64,000 nt of DNA from Pararge aegeria. Taxonomy: Eukaryota > Arthropoda > Insecta > Lepidoptera > Nymphalidae. The notes beneath the pieces were generated by a model. That model did no database searches and was not told the DNA's origin. It was given only the letters and a program-made list of their open reading frames with translations. The stretch lies in contig NC_053189.1 of the NCBI RefSeq assembly GCF_905163445.1, positions 14,340,001 to 14,404,000 on the forward strand, given 5' to 3'. The translations under genes were made by a program, and so were the position numbers. Shown here in pieces: positions 10,660 to 22,075 of the stretch (position 1 is the first letter of the stretch; each line of letters starts with the position of its first letter).

Positions 10660-11520
10660 CTTTAAACTGCAAGCTTCTAGGTCTATGATGTTATAGGATT
10701 AAATTTTGTTTCGTTTTGTAGTTCAGGAGGCTAAAAGTCATCGTACAAATCTTCGTGAAAAAGTTCGCGTGTAATATATTTTTGCTATTTAATTTTCAGT
10801 TAATTTTAACCAGATATCTTGAAATTATATGTTTATATATGATTAAATAATGAAGTTACAATGATTTAATAATGTCAATACTCAGGGAGTCAGTTTAACT
10901 TTGCGATTAAAGCCCGACCAGGAAATTAAAAATAAAACTTATTCTAGGAGCGCCACCTTTGCATGGTAATTTACCATTTGACACTCAAAAAAGGAAATAG
11001 CTTTGTAGCAAAAAGTTGTACAATTTTTATCCGCAATTTGGCGAGGTTTTTTATTTTCGTAGTCAGGGAACTAAACCTTTATAAGTGGCAAAACTTTTCC
11101 ACCAACAAAAAAAAATCCCAAGGTGAGTTGACTTCAAATAGGTGGTCGCAAAAAAAGGTGCCGCAAAACCAAACCAAAAACATTAAAAACACCGTATCCT
11201 ACGTTACTACGTTATGTAGGGCTGTGTGGGATAAAAAACAAAGAGACGAGAAAAATTTAAGTTAATTTAAAAAACTATCGCATTATTTAAGTGCTTTGTG
11301 AATTTCGACAGCGCACTTCTTAAGTTAGAATATTATCAGAAACTTAATAACCTTGTCTAAGGTTACGAGCTTTATTTTAAGTTGCTTAAGAAGTTTGAAA
11401 CTACTTAATGAAAACTCTTCATTACAAAATACCTCTTCATTATTCATCTTAACTTTTCAGCGAAGTTGATGAAGAAATAAATGAGTATTGAAACGTCATT
11501 ATAAGACGTTATTATATTTG
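10660..11520. other. No recognisable feature
   Basis: A 100-codon open stretch at 10963-11265 is lysine- and asparagine-rich and low in complexity. I see no domain in it. Confidence 0.4.
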
Positions 11521-11521
11521 G

Positions 11522-11849
11522 TTTTTTTTTTATTTCTCTACAAGTTAGCCCTTCACTGCCATCTCAACTGGTGGTAAATGATGATGCAGTCTAAGATGGT
11601 AGCGGGCTAACCTGTTAGGGAGTGTGGTAGTCATACCCCTAATCGGTTTCCACGCGACATCGCGCCGGAACATTAAATCGCTTAGCGGCACGTCTTTGTC
11701 AGTAGGGTGGTAAATACACGGTCAAAGCCTCCCACCAGACCAGACCAGAGAAAATTCAGAAATTGTAAATTCCCAAATTGTCCCTTCCGGGAATCAAACC
11801 CTACCCCCTGCTTAAATTCACAGCGCTCACCGTTGCGCGGGGGAGGTAT
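11522..11849 (-). mobile_element. SINE C, full length
   Basis: The best-preserved body includes TTAATGTTCCGGCGCGATGT, CTAACAGGTTAGCCCGCTAC and CTGCATCATCATTTACCACC on the minus strand, followed by an A-rich tail. Box B has lost its GGTTCGATT core. Confidence 0.9.
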
Positions 11850-12122
11850 TCGAAAATCTATATTCAAAATAATATCTATATTATTGATAAATCATAAATT
11901 AACTCATCGTTTGTTAATTTTTCGAATAAGGCCTACAGGCCTAATTTTTTTAAAATATTGGATGTATCTGTAGACAAATTCTGTAATGTGATAGTGTAAT
12001 TGTTAAAGGCTGCCAAAATGAGAGCGGCTTGAGTCTTTGCTCTGTAGCAGTCTCCACATTACAGAACTAGATGGCGCCACAAAAACCCTGCATCGCGCTA
12101 GCGAATTGTTCATAAAGAATGC
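11850..12122. other. No recognisable feature
   Basis: A short AGATGGCGCCA motif near 12070 is common in lepidopteran repeats. It is too short to assign. Confidence 0.3.
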
Positions 12123-12302
12123 CTATATATTCAACTTCCTAAAATGAATGTTCGGACCTCGGTCCCCGAGCACGATCACCCGCGCGGAGGAAGATCTTTC
12201 TATTGTTACGGTCGAGCGTATCACAATAGCTCCCGTACTCGGTATCCCTCTCTCCTTTGAGATACCTGGACCTGTCTTCATCAATGGCTTACCACAGACT
12301 AA
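12123..12302 (-). CDS. Possible terminal coding exon of a small secreted protein
   Basis: This 180-bp minus-strand segment has balanced base composition inside AT-rich DNA. It stays open from a plausible splice acceptor (branch-like CTTACTCAACC, then TTTATATCCCAG before 12302) to a TAG at 12123-12125. It would encode about 59 residues: a short LVCGK start, then proline, basic and serine-rich sequence such as KTGPGISKERGIPSTG and SSSARVIVLGDRGP, with no cysteine pattern. If the acceptor is ignored, the same frame continues upstream into the strongly hydrophobic KILFSIILLNLF, which looks like a signal peptide but has no ATG before an in-frame stop. The plus strand is also open here (76 codons from an ATG at 12148). 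I do not recognise the protein, and strand choice is an inference. Confidence 0.25.
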   Translation of the reverse strand, partial: LVCGKPLMKTGPGISKERGIPSTGAIVIRSTVTIERSSSARVIVLGDRGPNIHFRKLNI

Positions 12303-12400
12303 CTGGGATATAAATAGGTTGAGTAAGATGATACTAAACAATATTTTAATGGGGAAGTTCAATTCATTTATTTATTGATTTCATGTAAAGCACACGACGG

Positions 12401-12718
12401 AAGCGGTGATTGTCCAGTGAGTATGACTTCGATTTCACTTTCGGGGGGCCGAGTTCGAATCCCAGTAAGCACCTCTAACTTTTCTAAGTTATGTGAGTTT
12501 TAAGTAATTAAAATATCACTTGCTTCAACAGTAAAGGAAAACATCGTGAGGAACCTAGCATGTCTGAGAGTTCTTTTTAATGTTCTCAAAGGTGTGTGGA
12601 CTCCACCAATGCGCAATGGGCCAGTATGGGGTGTTGCGTAAAATGCGATCTTAACCCCTTCTCCTTTTGGGAGGAGACCCTGTAGTGGGCCGGTAATGGT
12701 TTGATATGATGATGATAG
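12401..12718 (+). mobile_element. SINE B, full length
   Basis: The head GCGGTGATTGTCCAGTGAGT, box B GAGTTCGAATCCC, body GGAAAACATCGTGAGGAA and tail GGGCCGGTAATGG with (GAT)n are all present. It lies just downstream (plus sense) of the possible exon at 12.1-12.3 kb. Confidence 0.92.
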
Positions 12719-13425
12719 AAGCAGATAGGATATATAAGTCACATCAGGGCGCATGAGCGAAGCCCTTACATGTAATCTAATCTAAAAAAAAAAAAAAACA
12801 CAAAAAAAAAAACAGAACCAGTCGCTGTTGCCGCACGCGGCAGTGAATGAATGAATGATAGAAGCATATGAACATTTTTGAAGTAGTAGTAGCATTAGTT
12901 AAAGCATTCCAATATAACGGTCGAAATGATTTTATAACAGGTTTTTTATTGGGTTTTAGTTGCTTTTAATTTTTTCATGTCGTGTATGCAAAATTTGATG
13001 TTTACATACAATTCTATAAATTTTAGTGATAAATCTAAATATTAGTACCTAAAACTAAAGCTACGAGTATTAGAAACGCACCAAAGATGCTAATGAAATT
13101 TTTTCTGTAGCCTAATTTAAATGCCACCTCGCAACAAAGTAGTCCCAGAGTCGATTCTTGATTGCATACACATTTCCTAAAATGTTCCAAATTTGAATAT
13201 CACTCGTTATCTCAACACGTAAAACCGAGAGCGTAATTTCCATTGATCGCTACTTCTCTCACGTTTCATAAATTGGCACGAAAGACGTGACGTGTTCAAC
13301 TCGATGATGCTCCGAGTTAAATATTTAATGTAATGTGCCGCAATTTGTTGAAAACTATTCTGAGCCCCTGGTATAAGTTTTAACTTTACAAATATTACTC
13401 TAGAAGGTAGTTAATAATCATATAC
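12719..13425. other. No gene; A-rich tract
   Basis: An A-rich tract lies at 12784-12811. The remainder is unrecognised. Confidence 0.4.
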
Positions 13426-13513
13426 TTGGTACCCATAACACAAGCTACGCTTACTTTGGGGCTAGATGGCGATGTGTGTATTGTCGTAGTATATTTATTA
13501 TTTATTTATATGC
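13426..13513 (+). mobile_element. SINE A tail fragment
   Basis: Only the last 85 or so bases remain: CCCATAACACAAGCTACGCT, the TAGATGGCGATGTGTG block and a TTTATTATTTATTTA end. Confidence 0.8.
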
Positions 13514-13564
13514 TTATACATACCTTATCACTGTTGGAAACATTCTTCAAATAAAGGGATTAAA

Positions 13565-13823
13565 CACAGAATTAAGAACATTTTAGTAGTGTTTCTATAA
13601 CAAACAATTAGTCACTTCATACCATTTAACAGTTGACAGTTATTATTATACCTTTAATGTTCTAAACATTTACCATAAAATGAGAAAATAGGAAAAGTTT
13701 GTCAGCTAGCAATATTCCGCGTGTCTAAAGTGAGACGTATGCAGAGCGTTTTCACTGTTGAACACAATGCACTGCTAACAATAAAGGCTAATTGAGGATT
13801 CTGTATGATCTTATTTCAATGGG
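13565..13823 (+). mobile_element. M1 MITE, copy a
   Basis: It starts CACAGAATTAAGAACATTTT and keeps the ordered internal blocks TTTACCATAAAATG and AGCTAGCAATATTCCGCG. The right terminus, after GAGGATTCTGTATG, is degraded, so the end is approximate. Confidence 0.75.
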
Positions 13824-15654
13824 ACTTAGAACTCTTATGTGGCGAGTACGGAAAACGAGCTAATTTAAATGTAATCTCGAAAGAATAGCTCGTAAACACA
13901 CATTATCAGTATACCTCATTTACAAATATAAATGCTACACCAACCATAGTTAATTTAAACCAAAGCACTCAATATTAATTACTATAATAATAAAGGGTTA
14001 ATTAATTTGACATGAATGACGTCCATCCTTCCCGCCAAGATGGCGCCCCCGCGCCTCTTCACGAAAGAGGTGCATAGCAAATGTAAACTTCTTAGTGTAT
14101 GTTACACTATACTATTTAATATGTTATAAATAATAATGTGAATATAAATAAATTAGTTGGATTAATTTGTATCATCAAATAGCGGCGTGTGGTGTGCACA
14201 AATTGACAGCTTTACTAACGCTTATATGTTGTTTCTCGTTTAAATTCGTTTAAACAACTGCGAGAATAGGAGAATGAACGTAATGGGGGTGATGGCTCAG
14301 AAAAATTTAGAGTAACTCGCAAACGTAGCAAGCTGTAAAATCTTAAGTGTCCGCGAGATTGACCGCAATGGGCCTTTTGAAAATATTATATTATTGAGGG
14401 AATTTTCAATATGCTTTACTATCTGGTTCGCTTGACGGATTGTGAGTAAATAAGAGATCTATCTTATATTAACTTTCAAAATTATGCCAGTTGGAGGGAA
14501 GCTATCATTCGTTGAAGCGGAATAGGAAAATAAGAATGAACTTAACTTTATACGAATGCGGGATTTTCTTAGTCCAAATCAAATAATCACGCATAGGTAA
14601 TGAATTTTAGTTCACATTAAGACCATGTTAAGCCGAGTGTAAGTAGCGACGTACCTTTATCTTTAGATAGCAGGTTTTGATATAACCACTGTCTAGCGAT
14701 TTGAGTAAGAAAAACTATAAATAAGTCCATTTTACTCTGACGTAGCATTCTGTCGATACGCGAAAACCACTACGATTTCAAGCTTGCAAATATCATAATA
14801 CATACGAAATTACATTCAGCCTATACCTATTGGATTTCGTAGTCGCTCATTAACGAATAAAAATAATTTGTGCTAAAAGAGAAATAAGTTCCGTTCCGGT
14901 AAAACAAGAGTACCTTAGTTTTGAAACTAAACTATTTCAAAAAACGGACTAAAACTTAAAATAAAATAATCATAACAAGAATTTATCATCCTCAAAGATT
15001 TAGAAAACTTCATAATTTTCTTTTGCAGACCTCATAAACTTTACAGAGAATTTTCAGAGTTAAACCAAGATGCAACGTTTGATTTGAATATAATTTTAAC
15101 TTTATTTCTTTCTGTATAAACTTACAGTGCTCGGCGTCTCTAAGTAAACAGAAATCGACGGTTGAGATTTCTTACTTTCCTTTGAAATTTTATATTAATG
15201 GTGTAAATACAGTAGTACTCTTGTAGCAACACCCAAAAAATGTAAAAATATTATTGAAAGAATATTTTGTATTATATACGAAAATTTCGTGAAAATGTAG
15301 CAATTCGTCCGGGTAGAAAAGAAAAATTACTGTACTAGATTATTTGGGTTTTAAATTGTATTTAGCGTTGTTGCTTTATTTAAATTTAAAATTGTTTTTC
15401 TACATTAAATTATAAACGAAAACATTTTCTCGCAATCATGTGTAAAACATAATTCACTCGAATGAAGAATGCGATAGATCAATATTTCTAAAAGTTAATT
15501 GATTTTGTGTTATTAATAGTATTAAATAATTTCCGGTAATAATTTTCGAATATTATAAGGTGAGATTGTTCTCCTAAGAAAGTTTTCCTAAAGCGCGTAA
15601 AGCGTACACGCCTAACCTAATTGCGCCATCCAAAATTTTTTTTTATCATTATAC
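13824..15654. other. Long unrecognised stretch
   Basis: No gene or family is assigned. At 14260-14420, a stretch including CCGCGAGATTGACCGCAATG has higher complexity and several CpGs. It could be conserved non-coding DNA, but I have no direct evidence. Confidence 0.3.
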
Positions 15655-15890
15655 TCATCAAAAGTCGATTACAGTCTACTTCTGGATTAAAAGCCTCTCC
15701 CAACAGTTTTGCCCATAATCACCACGCTGGGCATATGGTAGTTGAGGCACAGAGGATGCTTCTGCCCGTTCTCGGTTATACTTCCTTAGTCGCCTCGTAC
15801 GACACCCACGGGAAAAGGACGGGTGGTGACAACTGTATTCTTGTCTACAGCCACCACACGTCACGCGAATTTTTTCCTGAAACATAATGT
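15655..15890 (-). mobile_element. L8 LINE 3' end
   Basis: It has the ordered hallmarks AGTCTACTTCTGGATTAAAAG, CATAATCACCACGCTGGGCA and CGTACGACACCCACGGGAA. The same set occurs in plus orientation at 45680-45895, where it ends in a GGGAGAGGCC...AGTCCAGTACTGAAC 3' terminus. This copy is therefore minus strand. Confidence 0.7.
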
Positions 15891-16296
15891 GCAGGCTACC
15901 ACAAAATCCTAATTGCATTTTTTTGTTGCAGCTAATAGCCGGTTTTTACTGCAGCAACTCCTCGTTTAGTTAACAAAACAATGAAAAGTTTAACATTTTA
16001 GTATTCCCTACCTAGCGAACGCCAATTCCGTAATGGCGGAACTAATTAAAAGTTGACATTAATTTTTTTAAGTTACACAATGGAATACGGGAAAATGGCA
16101 ATCATAAACCTGGCAAGGTTAACAAAGGGAAGTACTTTAATAATAATAGGATAAGTGATGGGTCTTTAATTAAAATAAGAAAAATAAAAACTATAATAAT
16201 TCCAGTAGATACAGAGATATTGCGTGGTCTGTATCTACCCTTTTTGCCTTCAAATATATAATACAGAGTACGTAGCAATAAATATATATTATGGTT
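15891..16296. other. No recognisable feature
   Basis: Nothing here can be assigned to a gene, RNA or repeat family. Confidence 0.35.
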
Positions 16297-16349
16297 ATAT
16301 TTATATATATATATATATTTTATTTATATATTTGTATAATTTTAAATCT
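16297..16349. repeat. (TA)n microsatellite
   Basis: The plus strand reads TTTATATATATATATATATT. It directly precedes the L7 end. Confidence 0.85.
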
Positions 16350-16525
16350 TATTTATTGCACCACCTACCTTTTTTCTATGTTTTTTCCTTTTACGCCATC
16401 GGTTGCCTGGAAGAAATCGCTATGTACCGATAAGGCCACCAAATTGTACTCTCTTTATATGTATTTATATCTTTGTAACTACTTTTTTTTCGTTGGTGTA
16501 CAATAAAAGTGTATTCATTCATTCA
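16350..16525 (+). mobile_element. L7 LINE 3' UTR with (ATTC)n tail
   Basis: GGTTGCCTGGAAGAAATCGC is followed by ATAAGGCCACC, then GGTGTACAATAAAAGTG and an ATTCATTCATTC tail. This is the clearest plus-strand L7 end in the window. The AATAAA serves as the element's own poly(A) signal. No ORF is attached. Confidence 0.7.
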
Positions 16526-16685
16526 TACAGAGTACGTAGCAATTAGCATTTTTTTGTTAAACTATGTTTAAGGCCTTGGGTTCAAGTCCTTTAAGGCCTC
16601 AAATCATTCATTTAACAATGTGACTAAAACTAATGTTCATAATGTATAAAGGCTTGTTTACATATCAACACCCTTGTCTGCCCCC

Positions 16686-16850
16686 TTGTTGCAGTCGAAG
16701 ATAGTAGCGGACTATCCTGTTACACTGTCCTAAGGTTACACGAAACCACTGTTTCTACGCGGCGTCGTACCGGAACGCTAAATCGCTTAGCGGTACGTTG
16801 TTGTCGGTCGGGTTGCAAGTAGATCCGTAGACCCTTCTACTAGTCCAGAT
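16686..16850 (-). mobile_element. SINE C, internal part
   Basis: It keeps GTACCGGAACGCTAAATCGC and the preceding TTTCTACGCGGCGTCG. Both the tRNA head and the 3' tail are lost or very worn. Confidence 0.7.
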
Positions 16851-17005
16851 AAAAAAAAAACGAGTAAAATCAGAAAAGAATCCGTGGGAATCTACAGGAT
16901 GCAAACTATGGCTTTTTGTCCAGATCGATGCATTGTTTGAGCCAAACGTAATGATGAGTGGAAAATCCTTTAAAGAGAAGCAGGGGTATGAAAGGAACAC
17001 GTCCT

Positions 17006-17125
17006 AGGAAGTGACGTACTGCGACGTCTTGTGCTGCTTGGTGGCAGAAATAAGCATGACGGTGGAACTTTCCCGGACGAGCTCTGTCATAAAAGCATTA
17101 CTATTGCTTATTTTGATGCGTAATT
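17006..17125 (+). repeat. Repeat E, 3' part
   Basis: TGGCAGAAATAAGCATGACG and CGGACGAGCTCTGTCA match the ends of the longer E copies at 20930 and 33574. Confidence 0.65.
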
Positions 17126-17865
17126 TTATATAATTACCCTCTTTTTGTAAATTAGCATGTAAGTTCCATTTAAGTGGAAATTCCTTTATGGAACAATAAA
17201 TATCTTAAACCAGAACGGTTGCCGAAGACTTCTCACGCATAGAATTTCTCGCGATTGGGCATTGCCTTAAGTGGGTCGGTGGTTGAACGTGATCGTTTTT
17301 TTTTTAATCCTATGTACCCACTGTCCTATCCTAACTAGCTAAGAAATACTATTTTCATAAAGCAATAAAAAGTATGAAAATGAATAATGTTCTGCGCGTA
17401 TTTTCAACTTTAACGATCGCCCACGCTGGTATTTGTTATACAATTCGAAATATAAATACGTGTAAATTTTTTTTATTCTTTTATTTCAGGCAACTAACAG
17501 GTCGATATAAAAACAATGAAAATACTAAACAATGTACGAAAACAGCTATCAATAAAATCCTATAAATTCTATAGTATATCAATATAAAAATAATTTAATC
17601 TAAGACGGGATTTTTTGTCGCTCTTCCCTAAAGCGTCGTAATACTATTCCCTCATGCCAATAAAATAGGTTATATAGGTAAATCAAGTAGGACACTTGAT
17701 TTCTGCTTTTCCAGAGTCAACTGCACTTCTAACATGCGACTGCCTCCTACATCTGTACCCACACCCAGATGTTTCTTGTAATTGTATTTAAACATTGCCA
17801 ATTTGACTTTGTTGAATTTTTTACTTTACCCAGCACACGTCTTCAAAAATTGGCCTGGTAACACC
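17126..17865. other. No gene recognised
   Basis: A possible worn LINE end (GGAACAATAAATATCTTAAA) lies near 17190. The rest is unassigned. Confidence 0.35.
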
Positions 17866-18094
17866 AAATTTAAATTCAAAAATGTTTTATTTATGTAGAC
17901 CTTATTACAGGCACTTATGAAGCGTTCATACATTTAAATGTTAGTGATGGTGATAACTAAAGCTAGGAGGGTCTCAAACGCGACCTAGCCTAAGAAGAGC
18001 CAACAACAAACTTAGCCAGGTTTTTTTGTTGTTATCACCATCTCACAGTCTAGTTAATGTTGAGCAATGAAGTTAGAGCAATTCATACCCAATT
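17866..18094 (-). mobile_element. L1 LINE 3' UTR
   Basis: The minus-strand order is TGGGTATGAATTGCTCTAAC, the AAACTTAGCCAGG complement, a TAGCTTTAGTTATCACCATC block, GAACGCTTCATAAGTGCCTG and an AATTTAAATTTGG tail. It matches the 3' UTR attached to the coding remnant at 62315-63065. Confidence 0.8.
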
Positions 18095-18519
18095 ATTTTT
18101 ATCATGCATGTAATCCTTAATATTATAATAGGATTTTCTTATTCTTCAATATATTTGTTTTATGCCGTTCTGTGTAGATAATCCTAGAAAAACTGACTGA
18201 AATCTTAAGTTTCTCTCATCCAAGTAATCTTGGAATGAGCTTTATGAGAGACTGTCAATTTGTAATCACAGACATTTAAATATTATATTATTAAGGCAAA
18301 TTATGTTATGGTAAGTACTAAGTACAGAAAATGCACATTTTGATGTTAAAAACATTCTTTAGTCGCATGTAGATATCGCAAGAATAAAATATAGATTTGA
18401 AATAATATTACAATAAGAACTTTTATTGGTAATTCTACCCTACCTTATCAGGTTTCTCTCATAAAGCTAATTAGCATAAAATAATTAGTTAAGGAAAATG
18501 GTAAAAACTCAAAGGTAAC
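18095..18519. other. No recognisable feature
   Basis: This is AT-rich sequence with no assigned element. Confidence 0.35.
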
Positions 18520-18700
18520 ATTTCGCTTTAAAACAATTCTCGACGCCGCTAATGAGAGCTCATTAAGATTATGTCTCGAACGGGGAAAAAATAATAAATC
18601 ATTTTAACAAAGCCTTTTGTTGACTTTGCCGTTAGGAAATATCAAAGAAACAACATGTCAAAGCAACTCACGAATATGTTGTTTTTAGTCTTTCTTGAAA
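18520..18700. promoter_or_regulatory. Possible conserved non-coding block
   Basis: This is non-repetitive sequence with paired homeodomain-type cores in CCGCTAATGAGAGCTCATTA and two AACAAAG/CTTTTGTT-type HMG (Sox/TCF) cores near 18607-18625. It stands out from the surrounding AT-rich DNA only by motif content. Function is an inference. Confidence 0.2.
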
Positions 18701-19039
18701 ATGAAAAACCCAGCAGCGGCCTGTTTATATTAAATAAGATGTACATGTTACATATATAAGATAACGTCTAAGACACCTTGAGGTATCTTTGCATCGTTCG
18801 AGTCCGTACATGGTGTATAGAAAAATCACTCGTATTTATATCAAGATACCCACCGGCAAAATGTCGCGAATTCTAAATCAAATATAATTTTTAATATTTC
18901 TTGAAAACTATTTTAATAAAATACGAATTACCAGCACATTTATTAAAGTTCTAATCAATTTGATCAAATACTGGGCTGACACATCAAGTTATAGTCATCA
19001 AAAGTTTACTTATTTACCCACTTTACTAAATTATTGTTC
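18701..19039. other. No recognisable feature
   Basis: No repeat or coding signal is recognised. Confidence 0.35.
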
Positions 19040-19150
19040 CGGATGGTTATGAGAGCATAAAAACCCAATACCTTAATTATTCGATCGAATCGAACTCAGC
19101 ACCTCGTGATGCTTATTAAAACATACTAACTACTAGACGAACGGCTGTGT
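19040..19150 (-). mobile_element. tRNA-like SINE head, diverged
   Basis: On the minus strand an A-box-like TCGTCTAGTAGTTAGTATG and a B-box-like GAGTTCGATTCG lie about 35 bp apart. The rest does not fold as a tRNA. It may be a relative of SINE B. Confidence 0.4.
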
Positions 19151-19454
19151 TTTTTCTTATTAAGTCCATTAAAGGCTTCCCTTTCTCATATCCCCTGTCC
19201 CCTTTTAAAGTGGGTTTTCCTCGAGAGACAATTGAATTGATTTCCATGACCCAATTTCTTAATAAAAAAAGTGGTGCATTGGGTCAAGCAAGGGCTGCAA
19301 CAAAAGAAATTAGATAAAGCGAATCTATGAAGGCTATCCTTTTATTCTTTAATTCTATGAGCTTAGTTCTTTTGTTGTTAACTATAAGTCTATAACTGAA
19401 TTGCTATGACTGCATATTCCATGTAGGTAAGCAGTTTACGAACACAGTACGTTT

Positions 19455-19550
19455 GACGGCCGATTCGCGCAGTGGGCAGCCATCCGGCTTTCTGAGTCCA
19501 AGGCAGTGAGTTCCATTCCCATAACTTGAAAATCTTTGTGTGTTTTGTTA
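19455..19550 (+). mobile_element. SINE A head fragment
   Basis: It contains ACGGCCGATTCGCGCAGTGG and CTTTCTGAGTCCAAGGCAGT. Box B is mutated. The tail after the TTTGTGTG segment is missing. Confidence 0.8.
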
Positions 19551-19856
19551 CGCCCGGTACTTATACTTTTGAGAGACAAACGATAGCGCTACGTAGAGGA
19601 CTAGTGGTGCCATCTGTTTTCACAAGCCTACACTCTATTGCAATCTAATACAATCTATTGCACTTAATCTTATATGGAGTGCATATCGGATTGTTCCCTT
19701 GTTACAGTCATTAATTTTATTTCCATAAAATCTCACTGCCATATAAAACTGTAAGATAACTATTAACTTAAACTGTATAGCTACCAAATAAATTATTATT
19801 ATTACTTAATACTGCTACATTTATCCTCATCGCCATTATCATTCCAGTTAATGTCA
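19551..19856. other. No recognisable feature
   Basis: It holds ACTAGTGGTGCCATCTG, a common but uninformative lepidopteran repeat motif. Confidence 0.3.
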
Positions 19857-20090
19857 CAATGAGAAGGGATTAGGCCGTAGCCCACGACGCTAGCCAAGAG
19901 ATTGATAGACTTCACGAGGCTTTGAGAAGGTTATGGAGAATGAAAGCATGCATAGTTCCTCACCATGTTTTCCTTCACTTTAAAGCAATTGATATTAAAA
20001 TTGCTTAAATTAAAAATGCACATAACTCAAAAAAAATCCCGCCCTCCGAAAGGTAAGCTAAAGCTCTAACCACTAGGCTATCACCGTTTC
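19857..20090 (-). mobile_element. SINE B, nearly full length
   Basis: On the minus strand the head GGTGATAGCCTAGTGGTTAG, GAAGGAAAACATGGTGAGGA and CTACGGCCTAATCCCTTCTC are clear. The body has several small deletions. Confidence 0.85.
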
Positions 20091-20617
20091 ATATATATTC
20101 ATGGATGGATACATGGTTGCATTTATGGTACCCGGCTATTAGTAGACACTGAAAACACAATAATTATAAATTCAATCAAATATTATTACAACCTAATTAG
20201 TTTCGAAACTTGTTGAATAATTAAATATTCATTATTTACAGGTAAATTATGAATATAAATTATTTACAGCTTAATTACGAACATCGATCAATGCGTTTTA
20301 TAATGTGCAGGGTGAGAGGCCTAAGAAAATGCTGGAAAGTGTATTTGGGTCTGACTGAGAGATTTTTCAGTAAGATTCAAATAGATATTTCTAGGAAACT
20401 TTCAATGCGTTTTGTCACGCTCTGACATTTTTAAGTTGCCCTAAGTTGAAGTACGATAAAACACTCCATAACTATCCTTATATCACGTTTATCAGTTGAA
20501 AAATCATAATGCCTACAATAATAAAAATACTCGCTTTTTAAAGGATTTGGTTTATTAACAACTCTAATGTAAAATATATCAAGGTCTATCCAGTAAACTT
20601 GTCAAATATTATTTATC
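20091..20617. other. No recognisable feature
   Basis: This is AT-rich. Near 20230-20280, ATTATTTACAGGTAAATTAT and ATTATTTACAGCTTAATTAC form a short local duplication. Confidence 0.4.
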
Positions 20618-20903
20618 GTCCTTGGCGCAGCGGTGAGTGCGCCATTGAAGTACTACGTGACGGGTTCGATCCCCGGCAGGGAAATTTGGGAATTAATAGT
20701 TCCTCAAATTTCTATAGTCTGGTCTGGTGGAAGGATCCTGCCTTGGCTAGTTACCAACTTTCCGACAAAGACGCGTCGCTAAGCGATTAAGCGTTCCGGT
20801 ACGATGTCGCGTAGAATCCGATAAGGCGTTTGGGCTTAATACAGGTTAGCCCGTTACCATCTTACACTTCATCATCACCTACCAGCAGGTTAGATTTCTG
20901 TCG
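20618..20903 (+). mobile_element. SINE C, nearly full length
   Basis: Box A CTTGGCGCAGCGGTGAGTGC, box B GGGTTCGATCCCCGGCAGGG, and the body GCGATTAAGCGTTCCGGTAC are present. The 3' part reads CATCATCACCTACCAGCAGG. Confidence 0.9.
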
Positions 20904-20929
20904 TAATTTTTTTTTGTACAAATAATTAA

Positions 20930-21213
20930 CGGACCAAGCAGATAGGATACTTGATGTTAAGTGCAAAACCATCGCGTTCGTAGGCGTAGCAACACTTTAC
21001 AGGCCATGCAAGGAGCTCGTCCCGCATTTTGCGGCCTGTGTACATCCATTTGAGGCGTAGGTGCTAAGCCTCATGTGCCTGTAATTACACCGGCAACCAC
21101 GCCATTCAGACCGGAACACATAATAGCAACAATGCTGCTTAGCGGCAGAAATGAGCATGGCGATAGTACTTCCCCGCACGAGCTCTGGAACAAATAGCTC
21201 TACTACCACAATA
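20930..21213 (+). repeat. Repeat E, longest copy
   Basis: It contains GGACCAAGCAGATAGGATAC, GTAATTACACCGGCAACCAC, CATTCAGACCGGAACACA, AATGCTGCTTAGCGGCAGAA and CCCCGCACGAGCTCTGGAAC. The 96-codon minus-strand ORF is a reading of the repeat; it shows no domain. Family class unresolved. Confidence 0.7.
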
Positions 21214-22019
21214 CATGTATGTGCACAAAGAAAAGTGATAGCATTTATGCAAAGAGTATGTTTATTGACCACAAGCTTACCATACAATGTTCATTAGTTC
21301 AGCCATTACGTGAAACCCATTTGCGGTTACAAACTTGGTTATAGCTCATACAGAGACTAACAATAACGTTAATGGAGGGGAGGCAATCAAGAGATTGAAA
21401 TCTTATCTCTTGTTTGCTAACTACGTACTAACATAACGTTGCAACTAACTTCTATGTAGCTGATGCTACCACTGTATTCTGTAATACAAATAATTGTGGG
21501 ACAAATCATGTAAGAAGTCGCTTACGCACGTCTGCTTTGGTTTTATTCAGTGTTGTATCTCGCACCGTGCTGCTCTAATTTTACGCAGCAACGTAATTAT
21601 TAACTATATTTATGTATAGTATACTGAACTGGTTTACTTTTAAACTGAATACCACGCTGAGTTCTCACGATTTTCTGATTTCAATAAAGAACTTCGATAG
21701 CGCGAGCCAATATTCTAGAAACGCCATCTATCGCAAACGACATTAAACTAATTGAATTAAATTACTGCACTCTACATTTTCTAAATTACAACTTAAACTG
21801 GTTACAATAATCAGAAATATTGTTGACGTATTCAAATAAATTTTAAATGATAAACTATTTTCAAATTTATGTGAATGCACCTTTGGTGCTCGTACACTAA
21901 CAAATAAAAATAGATTTTTTTGACTAAAAAGGACCGACTTCGTTATAGAACTAAAAAGCAAGAACTTTTTAGTGGGTAGTTTTGCAATCATATCTAAGTT
22001 ACGATAGTCAACTACTCAT
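21214..22019. other. No recognisable feature
   Basis: No element or exon is assigned. Codon-like open stretches are short and AT-driven. Confidence 0.35.
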
Positions 22020-22075
22020 CTTCGTCAAAAGCAATATTTTGTAGGAGGTTCTACAAATTATTGCTTTTGACGAAG
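22020..22075. repeat. Hairpin, 25-bp arms, 6-nt loop
   Basis: CTTCGTCAAAAGCAATATTT starts the left arm (22020-22044). The complementary arm at 22051-22075 has one mismatch, and the loop is GAGGTT. There is a weak extra ACTCAT/ATGAGT pairing outside. Confidence 0.85.

Noticed and set aside
20997..21287. 96-codon minus ORF
   Set aside because: It coincides with repeat E and is not preserved in the other E copies at 33574 or 52109.
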